Source: a virus. From it: 37,710 nt of DNA. The notes beneath the pieces were generated by a model. That model searched no databases. It saw only the letters and a list, made by a program, of their open reading frames with translations, and was not told the origin of the DNA. Below, in pieces: positions 28,719-35,670 of the stretch (positions are counted from its first letter, which is position 1; the number at the start of each line of letters is the position of its first letter). The translations under genes were made by a program, and so were the position numbers. The stretch is from positions 1-37,710 of the IMG/VR virus record IMGVR_UViG_3300033153_004061; one strand, given 5' to 3'.

Positions 28719-29256
28719 CTCTTTCTTTATAGTACTCTATTTTCTCTCTTAGATCATTCATTCACATCTTATAAGGTTGTTTTGCCAGCCTGTGCATTTC
28801 TTGCACATATTCAAGTCAGTGTTTGTTTACCATATGTAAAGTATACATTCTCATATGGAATTCTTGATTGTATGTATTACAACCAGCACATCCTAGATGA
28901 CAATTCTCTTCATCGTATCTATATCTTATACAACCTCTACCAATGTAATGGCAGTTGTGAGCTTTTGAGAACTCCACATCTTTTGAACAGGTTATACACT
29001 GTCATGTTCAGTTTTCAGAGTCTCTATGCCTTATAAACCTAGAAAATATAGTATCTAGTTTCTTTTTTAAGCTAGATATAGTCTCTCGCTTCTTAGGCTT
29101 AGCTTTAACAGCCTTTTCTTTCTTAGTTGATACTTTCTTCGGCTTTTGTTTTTCAAACGCTCTCAAGCAATCATATGAACATGTTTTATCAGTTGATTTG
29201 AATGGAGAGAACTTTTCTCAACAAGCCTTACATTTTTTCTGTTTAACTTTATCCAT
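28702..29256 (-). CDS. ninG: NinG-like recombination protein
   Basis: A 184-residue protein. It has an N-terminal zinc knuckle (KCKACGEKFSPF and TCSYDC), a Lys-rich linker, then CITCSKDVEFSKAHNCHYIG, RYRYDEENCHLGCAGCNTYN and a helical end, matching the layout of lambda NinG (Rap): CxxC, AGHY-like, R-x-DE-N-H-x-x-C-x-x-CN. NinG is a Holliday-junction-directed endonuclease of the NinB/Erf recombination group. UGA-Gly occurs in KACGEK, twice around ENGTGQ, in KHGLEY and in KMGMND. Its 5' leader is highly structured. Confidence 0.85.
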
Positions 29257-29340
29257 AATAGTATTTGTTATATAAAATACGTGGTTGATATAGCTCAGCC
29301 ACGAAAGCTGAAGAAAGAATTAACATCATGATAATGTTTT
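29257..29340 (-). promoter_or_regulatory. Structured ninG leader with pseudoknot
   Basis: UCAGC/GCUGA (29315-29295 region) has a loop CGUGG that can pair with CCACG downstream, an H-type pseudoknot. GUAUUU/AAAUAC forms a second hairpin that ends nine bases before ATG 29256. No Shine-Dalgarno sequence is present. The arrangement could control ninG translation. Confidence 0.5.
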
Positions 29341-29367
29341 CTTTATAACCAGTTTATACACTGGATA

Positions 29368-29498
29368 TTGTATGTATAGCTTCTCTATTCACAGAAGGGG
29401 TTTTGCAGACCCTGTGAAGAGAATTACTGCACCTCTTAGTAAGAGTTTCTCAGCATTACCTGTTGTCTCTTTTAGCGTATAACGCACTATACATACAA
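29368..29498 (-). ncRNA. Candidate 131-nt RNA with a 12-bp closing helix
   Basis: UUGUAUGUAUAG (29498-29487) pairs perfectly with CUAUACAUACAA (29379-29368). Inside are GCG-UUAUA-CGC, CUCUU-ACU-AAGAG and a long hairpin UUCUCU-UCACAG ... CUGUGA-AU-AGAGAA. Two more hairpins, CCAGU/ACUGG and AACAU/AUGUU, follow toward ninG. No coding frame was seen in this 300-bp gap beyond a 5-codon frame at its upstream edge. It may be an independent RNA or the 5' part of the ninG leader. Confidence 0.55.
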
Positions 29499-29525
29499 AA
29501 TTCAATATACAAAATTAAGTTTTGA

Positions 29526-29545
29526 GAGAGATACAAAGACCTCTC
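29526..29545 (-). terminator. Hairpin closing the SD cassette
   Basis: Minus-strand RNA GAGAGGU - 6-base loop - AUCUCUC, 7 bp with one G-U pair, soon after the last SD-led frame. No true U-run follows, so it may be a weak terminator or an RNA-stabilising end. Confidence 0.35.
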
Positions 29546-29552
29546 CCATTTA

Positions 29553-29570
29553 TTACATTACTGGAAACAT
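29553..29570 (-). other. Five-codon frame with a perfect SD
   Basis: AAAGGAGG, 6 bp, then ATG TTT CCA GTA ATG TAA. The Shine-Dalgarno sequence is as strong as those of the real cassette genes and overlaps the previous stop codon. It could be a leader peptide, a ribosome stand-by site or a decayed gene remnant. Confidence 0.3.
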
Positions 29571-29572
29571 AG

Positions 29573-29662
29573 CTATCCTCCTTTTTCTAAAGTTAGATTT
29601 GCTATATCACCATTTCTTCGTTTATTCTTTCTTGTCTTTGATCTTCTTTTCCAAGTACACAT
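29573..29662 (-). CDS. 29-residue basic peptide, SD-led
   Basis: MCTWKRRSKTRKNKRRNGDI then ANLTLEKGG. Strongly basic first half. AAGGAGG lies 6-7 bp before the ATG. It is the last sizeable member of the SD cassette and its last codons form the SD of the five-codon frame. Unrecognised. Confidence 0.5.
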   Translation of the reverse strand: MCTWKRRSKTRKNKRRNGDIANLTLEKGG

Positions 29663-29672
29663 ATCGTCCTCC

Positions 29673-29936
29673 TTATGATGGCATGCCATACATTTTTCTC
29701 ATACTATCTTCCATGTTATCAAAATCCATAACCTGTTGGATAGGATCAATCCTCTTGTCCTGAATACACTTCTGAACACTTTCATCAGCTCTATATATTT
29801 CAATAGCCTTCTCATAGTCCACTGACTCTACCATCTGAATCTCGTGAGACCCAGGTGGGATAAGGCTTACTGGCGTGCCTGCAAATAAGCAACATATAGT
29901 GCCGTGTTCATCAACATAGAAAAGGTATTTATTCAT
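29673..29936 (-). CDS. SD-cassette protein, paralogue of the next gene
   Basis: An 87-residue protein, MNKYLFYVDEHGTICCLFAG onward, with DYEKAIEIYRADESVQKCIQ and a C-terminal KMYGMPS. Its N-terminus matches the 70-residue neighbour (MSKFLFYVDLNGKIIGF), and both share a DYxKAL/I element, so they are tandem paralogues. AAGGAGG stands 6 bp before the ATG; the start overlaps the upstream gene by 8 bp. No UGA. Function unknown. Confidence 0.7.
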   Translation of the reverse strand: MNKYLFYVDEHGTICCLFAGTPVSLIPPGSHEIQMVESVDYEKAIEIYRADESVQKCIQDKRIDPIQQVMDFDNMEDSMRKMYGMPS

Positions 29937-30141
29937 CTTGTCCTCCTTTTTTTGTAGAAAGTCTTTCTAAAGTCTCTTGTACAACAGTTAGCTCTCCATA
30001 TCTTTTAAGAGCCTTTCCGTAATCATCTTCTTTTATTACTCTTATCTCCAAAGAATTAACACCAATCTCTTCAATTTTTTTATCTGAATCAAAACCAATA
30101 ATCTTTCCGTTAAGATCCACATAGAAAAGAAACTTACTCAT
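29929..30141 (-). CDS. SD-cassette protein, paralogue of the previous gene
   Basis: A 70-residue protein starting MSKFLFYVDLNGKII. ATG 30141 is preferred to ATG 30150 because AAAGGA is at proper distance only from the former. Elements IRVIKEDDYGKALKRYGEL and the acidic end GGQDE. It overlaps both neighbours by 8 bp. No UGA. Probably a product of tandem duplication with 29673-29936. Confidence 0.7.
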   Translation of the reverse strand: MSKFLFYVDLNGKIIGFDSDKKIEEIGVNSLEIRVIKEDDYGKALKRYGELTVVQETLERLSTKKGGQDE

Positions 30142-30388
30142 TGTTACCATCCTTTATATCACATTTATCGTCTCCGAATATCTTCACAGTAATGTAATGA
30201 AAGTATTCATCACTACAAAGCATTTTTCTAATAGCTTTTCTTTTGTCTTCAGCCATTATACCGATGACAAAATCAAACCTTCCAGCTTCTTTCCTGCTAT
30301 ATACACTTCTCGTGTAGTTTTCCTGTGTATATACCTCATAACTCTCGTCACCTTCTATAGTAACAACAAAATGTTTATCTTCTGCCAT
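30134..30388 (-). CDS. SD-cassette protein, 84 residues
   Basis: MAEDKHFVVTIEGDESYEVY onward, with a middle RFDFVIGIMAEDKRKAIRKM and an acidic end. Two AEDK motifs are present. AAGGAG precedes the ATG by 6-7 bp. No UGA; Gly is GGN only. Unrecognised. Confidence 0.7.
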   Translation of the reverse strand: MAEDKHFVVTIEGDESYEVYTQENYTRSVYSRKEAGRFDFVIGIMAEDKRKAIRKMLCSDEYFHYITVKIFGDDKCDIKDGNNE

Positions 30389-30398
30389 AACAAACTCC

Positions 30399-30599
30399 TT
30401 ATGTAGCCGTCATTGTTCTTGCAATAATGATAGCAGATAATGTTTTCAGGACTTCTCCATCTCTCATCATCTTCTCAAGAGCTTTGTTCCTAGTCCAGGA
30501 AGTAGCTGTTGAAACAAACGAATCTTCTTTTTTTCTGTTTTTAGATCTGACAACAGTAGTGTCCCCGTCCTTATCAACAACTAAATCCCAACTCAGCAT
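30399..30599 (-). CDS. SD-cassette protein, 66 residues (first gene)
   Basis: MLSWDLVVDKDGDTTVVRSK onward, a strand-rich start followed by a helix (RNKALEKMMRDGEVLKTLSA). It is led by AAGGAG, with a CAGC/GCUG hairpin just before the SD. No UGA. A TATAAT (30650-30645) lies upstream, with a poor -35. It begins the cassette. Unrecognised. Confidence 0.65.
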   Translation of the reverse strand: MLSWDLVVDKDGDTTVVRSKNRKKEDSFVSTATSWTRNKALEKMMRDGEVLKTLSAIIIARTMTAT

Positions 30600-30697
30600 A
30601 TCGTCTCCTTTTCAGCATAATAGCTGATTCAAACTAGCATTACAATTATAAAAAATCAGAGATAAATTATTACTAGCTTGAAACAACCATTAGGCTG
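30600..30697 (-). other. Gap before the SD cassette
   Basis: Holds AACAGCC-UAAU-GGUUGUU, a 7-bp hairpin with one G-U pair just after the 31-residue gene (30697-30680), a TATAAT box (30650-30645) and the hairpin next to the first SD. It may separate the cassette from the upstream operon. Confidence 0.35.
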
Positions 30698-30793
30698 TTA
30701 TTTTTTCATTGTTATAAGGTAAACAACAAACCATGTTGCCTGTATGCTTGTGTTAATAATTATAGCATATTCAGCGATTATTTGTAAGTGCAT
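30698..30793 (-). CDS. 31-residue membrane microprotein
   Basis: MHLQIIAEYAIIINTSIQAT then WFVVYLITMKK: one hydrophobic helix with a basic end. It starts 7 bp after the DUF7220-like gene. Short, so moderate confidence. Confidence 0.45.
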   Translation of the reverse strand: MHLQIIAEYAIIINTSIQATWFVVYLITMKK

Positions 30794-30799
30794 ATTATA

Positions 30800-31030
30800 T
30801 TATTTTTTTGTTATAAATTCGTAAAATCCATGTACAAATACTCTTCTTATTACATAGCTTCTTATAAGCGATACTACTGTATAGATGATACCAATTAGTG
30901 TAAAGTTTGTATAGTTTACTGGCATACCGAACATCGGAAGAACTATTATGTTTGTAAGGAATGCTGTTGAGAAGCCGACTAGAATGTTAAAGCCTGATTC
31001 TGTTAGAGATTTTATTCTTGAGTCTTTCAT
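30800..31030 (-). CDS. DUF7220-like membrane protein
   Basis: A 76-residue protein starting MKDSRIKSLTESGFNILVGF and ending with the pattern IGIIYTVVSLIRSYVIRRVF. The ESxxNxxxGF start, a Pro-containing TM segment and the TVVSLIRSYxxRR end match a phage family of unknown function (DUF7220). Two TM segments. No UGA. ATG overlaps the previous stop (TAATG). Confidence 0.75.
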   Translation of the reverse strand: MKDSRIKSLTESGFNILVGFSTAFLTNIIVLPMFGMPVNYTNFTLIGIIYTVVSLIRSYVIRRVFVHGFYEFITKK

Positions 31031-31269
31031 TATAGTTCTATGTTATAAAGTTCTTTGGCTTTTTGTTTTGAATTATCAATACACACATCGTATCAATTTC
31101 AATATTCGGATCTTTCAAATGTTTCATCTGGCAACACACTCTTTAATACTTCTGGGATTACTTGCTTAAATATAAAATGCCTTATTTCAATAATGTGCTG
31201 ATCCTGTATCACTCCTCTATATTTTTGTAATTTATAATCAAGTAGATCATTTATTTCTTCACGGTTCAT
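31030..31269 (-). CDS. Unknown 79-residue protein
   Basis: MNREEINDLLDYKLQKYRGV onward, a helical, charged protein with two UGA-Gly in SEYGNGYDV near the end. It overlaps the DUF7220-like start by TAATG. The C-terminal NGYDVCIDNSKQKAKELYN could be a small zinc-free helical motif. Unrecognised. Confidence 0.6.
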
Positions 31270-31270
31270 A

Positions 31271-31432
31271 TTACATACAGTTAGTTAAATAATAATCAGC
31301 TACCTTTACCAAGAACGCCCAGTCTTCCGCACCAAACGAACCAGAAAAGAAATCGTAGTTGTTAAGAATCCAATTAGCTCCCGAGCATTTCTCAGTAGGG
31401 ATTCCAAAAGAGTTAAGAATGTTTTCATACAT
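31271..31432 (-). CDS. Unknown 53-residue protein
   Basis: MYENILNSFGIPTEKCSGAN onward, aromatic-rich (NYDFFSGSFGAEDWAFL), ending YYLTNCM. All Gly are GGN. TAATG-type coupling to the upstream gene; one base separates it from the next start. Unrecognised. Confidence 0.55.
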   Translation of the reverse strand: MYENILNSFGIPTEKCSGANWILNNYDFFSGSFGAEDWAFLVKVADYYLTNCM

Positions 31433-31893
31433 TAGTTTATAGTTTTTAATAATCTAAGCAAATTAGCCTGCTCTTCTTCTGTGTATAGATGAAGAGGTTT
31501 GTTTTTTGTGTCAAATAAAGTTTCAATATAATCTCAAGTGTCAGTATTTATTTTTTGTAATTCTCAATACACAGACAGTATTATACTATCTTTATCTTGT
31601 ATATTGCCTTCTATATACTTCAACACTGCTGTAATGTCGTAGTGTCCGATTATATCAAATTCTTTTTTACAACTTTCCTTCATTCTTTCAAATCTTTCTG
31701 TTATTGAGTCAGAAATTTTATCAAAATAAGAAGCATCTATTACGTCTTCAAGATCTCAACAATCTGTAATTATTATTCAATTACTCCACATATCAACATA
31801 TTTGTAAGTATCTTTTCATCTTTTAAAGATACACCCAAAGCTCAAAGTCTTATCCATATACGGCTCTATAATTTCTAGTATTTCTTTGTTCAT
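31432..31893 (-). CDS. Unknown 153-residue protein
   Basis: MNKEILEIIEPYMDKTLSFG onward. The N-terminal half has UGA-Gly in FKRGKDTY, WSNGIIITDCGDLEDV; the C-terminal half has SVYGELQ and DTGDYIE and ends LLRLLKTIN. A mixed alpha/beta protein with no family recognised. Coupled to the downstream gene by TAATG. Confidence 0.65.
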
Positions 31894-31905
31894 TAGTTTA
31901 TAAGG

Positions 31906-32193
31906 TTATAGGGTTATAAGGTCGTATAAGCAAGATACAGGATCGTCTAGGTTGTCCAAAAGCTCTCAAGATAATTCATTAAATTTATCAAGACCACCAA
32001 TTGATTGATAATATCTCCAGAGCTTATCCATAAACTCCTGAGTAAAGATTATTTCTCTTACATCTGCAGAAGAATAACAAGGGTTTGGTTCTATTCAAAA
32101 TTCATATCAGAATTCTTTTCTATTTTCTATCCATTTATTACTTTCATGCCCTATCTCATCACAGATAGCTTTTAATTTTTGATGATCAGTCAT
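31906..32193 (-). CDS. Unknown 95-residue protein
   Basis: MTDHQKLKAICDEIGHESNK onward, with FGYEFGIEPNP (both Gly UGA) and LSGELLDNLDDPVSCLYDLI near the end. Resembles in style small phage proteins of unknown function that regulate or accompany neighbouring genes. TAATG coupling to the upstream zinc-ribbon gene. Confidence 0.6.
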
Positions 32194-32501
32194 TAGTTTT
32201 CTTTGTTAAGTGCTTCAGAAATAAGTGCTATCTTCGCAATCTCCTCCTCCTGGGTCATCTTCCGAGAGTAGAACTTCGTATCTCTATTGATGGCATACCA
32301 TACAACATCTTTCTCTTCATCATGAAGGACATAGAACACATCCTCGTAGTCTGACTTCTGGACAGAAGATAGTATCTTGAATCCTGTCTCCCTATGAGCT
32401 TTGTGTTCACAATCTTTACAGTGAATTTCCAAAGCTCAGTCATATGCCCCTTGATATTCTACAAGGACTATGTTTTCTGAGTTACATTTTTTGCAGTTCA
32501 T
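32193..32501 (-). CDS. Zinc-ribbon protein, 102 residues
   Basis: The true start is ATG 32501: MNCKKCNSENIVLVEYQGAY, reached through a UGA-Gly at residue 22. It has CxxC at 3-6 and HCKDCEHKAH at about 27-36, a four-Cys zinc ribbon, then a beta-rich domain (EDVFYVLHDEEKDVVWYAIN). Likely nucleic-acid or protein binding; unrecognised family. Confidence 0.6.
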
Positions 32502-32502
32502 A

Positions 32503-32862
32503 CTATAGCGTGTTATAAAAGTGAGTTACATTGTTTAGCCAAGCTCCAGCACGATCATTACCTGACCATTTAACAGCCATTGCTCTATTAGGCATTTCTC
32601 CGTACCATTTAGTCCATATACGAACAAAGTCTTTGTATGAATCTTCAGGAGCATCGTATCGTTTAAAGAACCGACTACCATCCTTTCTGAAAGACATAAT
32701 CCCGAAGCAATTATTTACATCGCTTGATCCAGCTAGTGTACAGTTACCAGTTTCATGAGTGGCAACGGCAAGGGCTAGTTTGTCTATATTGAAGGTGGCT
32801 TCTGGCAGAATAACATTCTTACGAACATCATCCGCCAAAATTACAGGCCCACCGAATCGCAA
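32503..32862 (-). CDS. Muramidase/glucosaminidase-like lysin
   Basis: A 119-residue protein with a lysozyme-superfamily pattern: ALAVATHETGNCT holds the presumed catalytic Glu37, followed by DVNNCFGIMSFRKDGSRFFK and DSYKDFVRIWTKWYG. This resembles small glycosidases of the GH73/transglycosylase type. No ATG lies in frame before the preceding TAG at 32899; TTG 32862 is the best start, so the exact N-terminus is uncertain. It overlaps the TM coiled-coil gene by 22 bp. Its size suits a muralytic enzyme of the lysis or entry step. Confidence 0.6.
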   Translation of the reverse strand: MRFGGPVILADDVRKNVILPEATFNIDKLALAVATHETGNCTLAGSSDVNNCFGIMSFRKDGSRFFKRYDAPEDSYKDFVRIWTKWYGEMPNRAMAVKWSGNDRAGAWLNNVTHFYNTL

Positions 32863-33239
32863 TGATCGTAGTTCATAGTTTTCTCATTCTCTATTACGCT
32901 AATCTTACACTTCGCTATTTCCAGTATACGAGCAATCCTCGTACGCTCTTTTTTCTTCGCTTCTATAAGTTTATATGCTTCTTGAATTTCAAGCTCCATA
33001 GCTGGCAGTTCTTCGTGTTCAATAACTCCTGCTTTCGCTTCAAGTCTTCCTGCTTCCTTACCTAGTTGGTAGTCCGTATATAGAGAAGATGCGAGAGCAG
33101 TAGACCATGTAAGGATCATCACCGCTATTGTTGCAGCCATAAAATATCCTACAGCGGTAGCTACTTTCTCGCCTCCTGGCGTGCGAGAGAATACTCCTAG
33201 CTTACTGTTATAAGTAGCCAATTCTTTGCGTGTTTTCAT
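32841..33239 (-). CDS. TM-anchored coiled-coil protein (i-spanin-like)
   Basis: A 132-residue protein without UGA. A basic N-terminus is followed by one TM segment (VGYFMAATIAVMILTWSTAL) and then a long charged helix (GRLEAKAGVIEHEELPAMEL then EIQEAYKLIEAKKKERTRIA). This is the architecture of inner-membrane spanins, and it directly overlaps a muramidase-like gene. An adaptor anchoring the lysin is an alternative. Confidence 0.55.
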   Translation of the reverse strand: MKTRKELATYNSKLGVFSRTPGGEKVATAVGYFMAATIAVMILTWSTALASSLYTDYQLGKEAGRLEAKAGVIEHEELPAMELEIQEAYKLIEAKKKERTRIARILEIAKCKISVIENEKTMNYDHCDSVGL

Positions 33240-33243
33240 TGTT

Positions 33244-33354
33244 TTATTTATTAGAAACTAAAGTGTTGTAACTATTCAAGTGAAATGCAGTAGAAGGCTT
33301 ATTACTTTCTTCTATTATCTTTTTTACTATTTTTTGTAATTCTTGTTTATTCAT
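33244..33354 (-). CDS. 36-residue unknown peptide
   Basis: MNKQELQKIVKKIIEESNKP then STAFHLNSYNTLVSNK; an amphipathic helix with a short tail. It overlaps the upstream zinc-ribbon gene by 8 bp. No UGA. Unrecognised. Confidence 0.45.
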   Translation of the reverse strand: MNKQELQKIVKKIIEESNKPSTAFHLNSYNTLVSNK

Positions 33355-33568
33355 TGGTTTTTACGTTAGTGATTGTGCCATTAACTATATATTCACAACC
33401 TTGTGTCCTGTCTTTCTTCCAGCAATTATCACAGAAGAATGTATCTGGTCACACCTCAGGAGTTGATCTGTTTTGCACATTATCAACTATAATCTTCCAC
33501 ACATGGCTACTTTTGCAACGTGGACAATACCTGGTAACTGAGAATGTTTTTACTTTTACTGAGCTCAT
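33347..33568 (-). CDS. Zinc-ribbon protein, 73 residues
   Basis: MSSVKVKTFSVTRYCPRCKS with CxxC, and FFCDNCWKKDR with a second CxxC about 30 residues later; one UGA-Gly in PEVGPDTF. A beta-ribbon end follows. A nucleic-acid-binding zinc ribbon is likely. Confidence 0.6.
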
Positions 33569-33579
33569 ATAATTATTTA

Positions 33580-33966
33580 TTAGAAATTAGAATTGTATTC
33601 AGCGACACTTTGACCAGCTTTATAAATATCTGAATCAAGAGTGATTGTGATATCTTCAAGGTTTTCAGCTCATAGATAGTCAGTTACTTTAGAGAATAAC
33701 TCCATGGCTATATCTGCTTCATCTTTTTTATTATCATCTAATACAATAATCTCTTCTGTTTCTCCTGTGAATGAATTATCATGGTCAATATAAGTGATCT
33801 CAAATTTCCACTTACCTTCTGTAGATTTATAAGGAATCTCAAGATAAGCTTGTACATTCTCATCTGCTACATAGTATCAGTCAAACTCTTCAATGTTAAT
33901 ATCTGCTTCTATTGTTCCTCCTGATATTTTCAGAAGAGCCTTCTCAATTGATTTGTATTTGTTCAT
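33580..33966 (-). CDS. Unknown acidic 128-residue protein
   Basis: MNKYKSIEKALLKISGGTIE onward. Acidic, beta-rich (VQAYLEIPYKSTEGKWKFEI), with two UGA-Gly (EFDGYY, DYLGAEN). It is the first gene behind promoter C, after a structured 5' leader, and its start has the AACACGCAAAACA leader shared with ATG 508. Unrecognised; an early host-directed function is plausible from its position. Confidence 0.65.
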
Positions 33967-33980
33967 TGTTTTGCGTGTTT

Positions 33981-34054
33981 AAAAATAAGATATAGAGAGT
34001 AGGAGTTTCAGAGGTTGCTGTCGCTAACTTGTGTTTCCTTATCTTTCTATATCT
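33981..34054 (-). promoter_or_regulatory. Leader stem with U-run (possible attenuator)
   Basis: AGAUAUAGA (34054-34046), at the very start of the transcript from promoter C, can pair with UCUAUAUCU (33996-33988), which is followed by UUAUUUUU. This is terminator-like and lies just before the start codon of the acidic protein. Confidence 0.5.
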
Positions 34055-34083
34055 ATTATATACATTCGTATATTCAAAGTCAA
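34055..34083 (-). promoter_or_regulatory. Promoter C with spacer dyad
   Basis: Minus strand TTGACT - 17 bp - TATAAT, the best match to the sigma70 consensus in the window. The spacer contains ATATAC-GAAT-GTATAT (34073-34058), the same dyad and phase as promoters A and B. Confidence 0.75.
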
Positions 34084-34112
34084 TACTTTTTTAGACTTTT
34101 TTACATTCTATA

Positions 34113-34274
34113 TTATGGTTTCTTTATAAAGTAAACTCCATCAATCATTATACAGTCAAGCTTACCGTTGTTGATACGCTGTATAACTGTCTGTTTATGT
34201 ATTCCTGCAAGTTGTGCATACTTTCCTGTGTGAACATAGTCTTGTAGGTGTTTTTGTAGTGTTTTATTTGTCAT
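34113..34274 (-). CDS. Small HTH DNA-binding protein (excisionase/MerR-like)
   Basis: A 53-residue protein, MTNKTLQKHLQDYVHTGKYA onward. The pattern GKYAQLAGIHKQTVIQRINN (helix-turn-helix) then GKLDCIMIDGVYFIKK (wing) is that of excisionase/MerR-type small winged helices. No UGA. It ends just before promoter C and is coupled by TAATG to the NinB-like gene, so it is a candidate regulator of the dyad promoters. No integrase was found, so excisionase is not its likely job. Confidence 0.6.
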   Translation of the reverse strand: MTNKTLQKHLQDYVHTGKYAQLAGIHKQTVIQRINNGKLDCIMIDGVYFIKKP

Positions 34275-34660
34275 TAAAATCAGTGTTTAGTTAAGTATTC
34301 ATCTATCCTATTATCTTCAGGATTTGGAATTGTCATTTGTAGATAATGTAGAGCAAATCATCTTATTGATTCAACAAAAGCTGAAAACTCTTTCTTTGTT
34401 AGTTGTGATGTATTCTTTACTACATCTATACTACTTCTTTCTCATACAAGAGTGTCTTTTAAGAACATGCTTTTAAGATTCTCTTTCATAAAGACAGGGT
34501 CATCACCTGTCTCTACTGCTATATCAGAGAACACTGCATGCAGGTAATTATTCTGCTGCAATGTTCTATTGTTTTTCTTTTCTGATAAAACATATGTCTT
34601 AGCATCATCTAATTCCCATAGTCTTGTCTTTATCTGGTCAGGAGATCATACTAATTTCAT
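34274..34660 (-). CDS. NinB-like recombination protein
   Basis: A 128-residue protein whose elements align by eye with lambda NinB (Orf): KKNNRTLQQNNYLHAVFSDI corresponds to the NRSLDQN motif, and NTSQLTKKEFSAFVESIRGF to the TS...EF motif. NinB binds single-stranded DNA and helps the annealing pathway. Four UGA-Gly are present, and the protein ends KHGF. The set ERF, SSB, NinB, NinG is a coherent lambda/P22-type recombination module. Confidence 0.65.
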
Positions 34661-35142
34661 AATGTTTTATATTTAAAATTGTAAATATCAATCTCCATAT
34701 CTTTATTTACAAGTCATCTTCAAGAATGTTCTTTTGAGTGACATCTTGAACATAAAGGAATTATAATATTTGGTCTTTCATAATCTGTATGATGCATTTC
34801 AATATTATCTACTGATTTACACACAATACATTCTGAGGGCTTTTTATAAGGATTCTTTCTGAAGAAATTATTTATAACTCACTGAGCATACCGTTTGTGT
34901 TTATATTCTGGATCATTTCTTTTTCTTTTTGCTTGTTCAAAAATATAAGCTCTTCTTTTTGGATTATTCTTATATCTTTCTCTATCTCTTTCTCTTGACA
35001 TCTCTAACTCTCTCTCACTTTTTCTTCATTTCTTTATACACTCTTTACATCTAGGAAGTGTTCATTGAACACCTTGTGGATGCTTATAAAATTCAGTTAA
35101 TTCTTTTTCAATCAAGCACTCTTTGCATATCTTCATTACCAT
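34651..35142 (-). CDS. HNH endonuclease
   Basis: A 163-residue protein. N-terminal zinc knuckle: ICKECLIEK and LPRCKECIKK; a Lys/Arg/Glu-rich linker of about 60 residues; then an HNH core: SECIVCKSVDNIEMHHTDY and IIIPLCSRCHSKEH. UGA-Gly in VQGTL, KKGRK, AQGVI, SGRGL. It overlaps the NinB-like start by 10 bp. Start ATG 35142 or ATG 35136, two codons later. May be a homing enzyme inserted in the recombination operon or a structure-specific nuclease. Confidence 0.8.
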
Positions 35143-35167
35143 TTTAGGTTATTTATAAATTATATAT

Positions 35168-35196
35168 ATTATACTAGAATGGTAATATTAAATCAA
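35168..35196 (-). promoter_or_regulatory. Promoter for the HNH-NinB operon
   Basis: Minus strand TTGATT - 17 bp - TATAAT in the 83-bp gap between the SSB-like and HNH genes. It lacks the ATATAC dyad of promoters A-C. A second, poorer TTGGTATAAC box lies at about 35210-35220. Confidence 0.6.
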
Positions 35197-35225
35197 TGGT
35201 AGTTTTAGAACGTTATACCAAGGTT

Positions 35226-35528
35226 CTAGTTAAAAGGTAAATCATTTGTATCAATCTTATCATCGCTACCGCTGTCTTTATAAAAGAAATCATTGATTGT
35301 AATCTGCCAGTCTCCTTTATTTATAAATACTTCACCTTCTTTATTAGCAATATCTTTTGATGACTCTGTAATCTGAAGTTTAATGTAACCCTTCTCTGTA
35401 ACAACCTCTGGATTTTCTTCTATCCATTGCATAAAAGTATCAGCTTTGATATCAATAGACGCTTTTACGAAGTCTGGAGTTTTTTCTGATGGTTTATTTG
35501 TGTAGATACCTTTTGTGAATTTAGCCAT
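35226..35528 (-). CDS. Single-stranded DNA-binding-like protein
   Basis: A 100-residue protein. The start at ATG 35528 (MAKFTKGIYTNKPSEKTPDF) is 4 bp after the upstream stop; an in-frame ATG at 35573 is inside the previous gene. It is beta-rich (YIKLQITESSKDIAN, DWQITINDFFY) and ends SDDKIDTNDLPFN. The acidic tail ending in a DLPF-type motif is the hallmark of SSB C-termini that recruit partners. No UGA. Position next to ERF supports an SSB role. Confidence 0.7.
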   Translation of the reverse strand: MAKFTKGIYTNKPSEKTPDFVKASIDIKADTFMQWIEENPEVVTEKGYIKLQITESSKDIANKEGEVFINKGDWQITINDFFYKDSGSDDKIDTNDLPFN

Positions 35529-35532
35529 GGTT

Positions 35533-35670
35533 TTATTTAGTTTTAATAGTAATAATAGATTTAAGTCTCTCATTCAATTCCTTATTTGAAATAGGAAATT
35601 GCCTTTTGAACGTCTCAAGGTTTGATTTGATTCTGTTTGCACGAGAATCTGATTTTGTATTTATACGCAT
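35533..35670 (-). CDS. 45-residue basic peptide
   Basis: MRINTKSDSRANRIKSNLET then FKRQFPISNKELNERLKSII; very basic and helical. It overlaps ERF by TAATG and lies 4 bp before the SSB-like gene. No UGA or glycine. A nucleic-acid-binding accessory of annealing is plausible; unrecognised. Confidence 0.5.
   Translation of the reverse strand: MRINTKSDSRANRIKSNLETFKRQFPISNKELNERLKSIITIKTK

Noticed and set aside
34113-34274. Excisionase of a lysogeny module
   Set aside because: The fold fits, but no integrase, attachment site or repressor-type gene was found, so a plain regulator is preferred.
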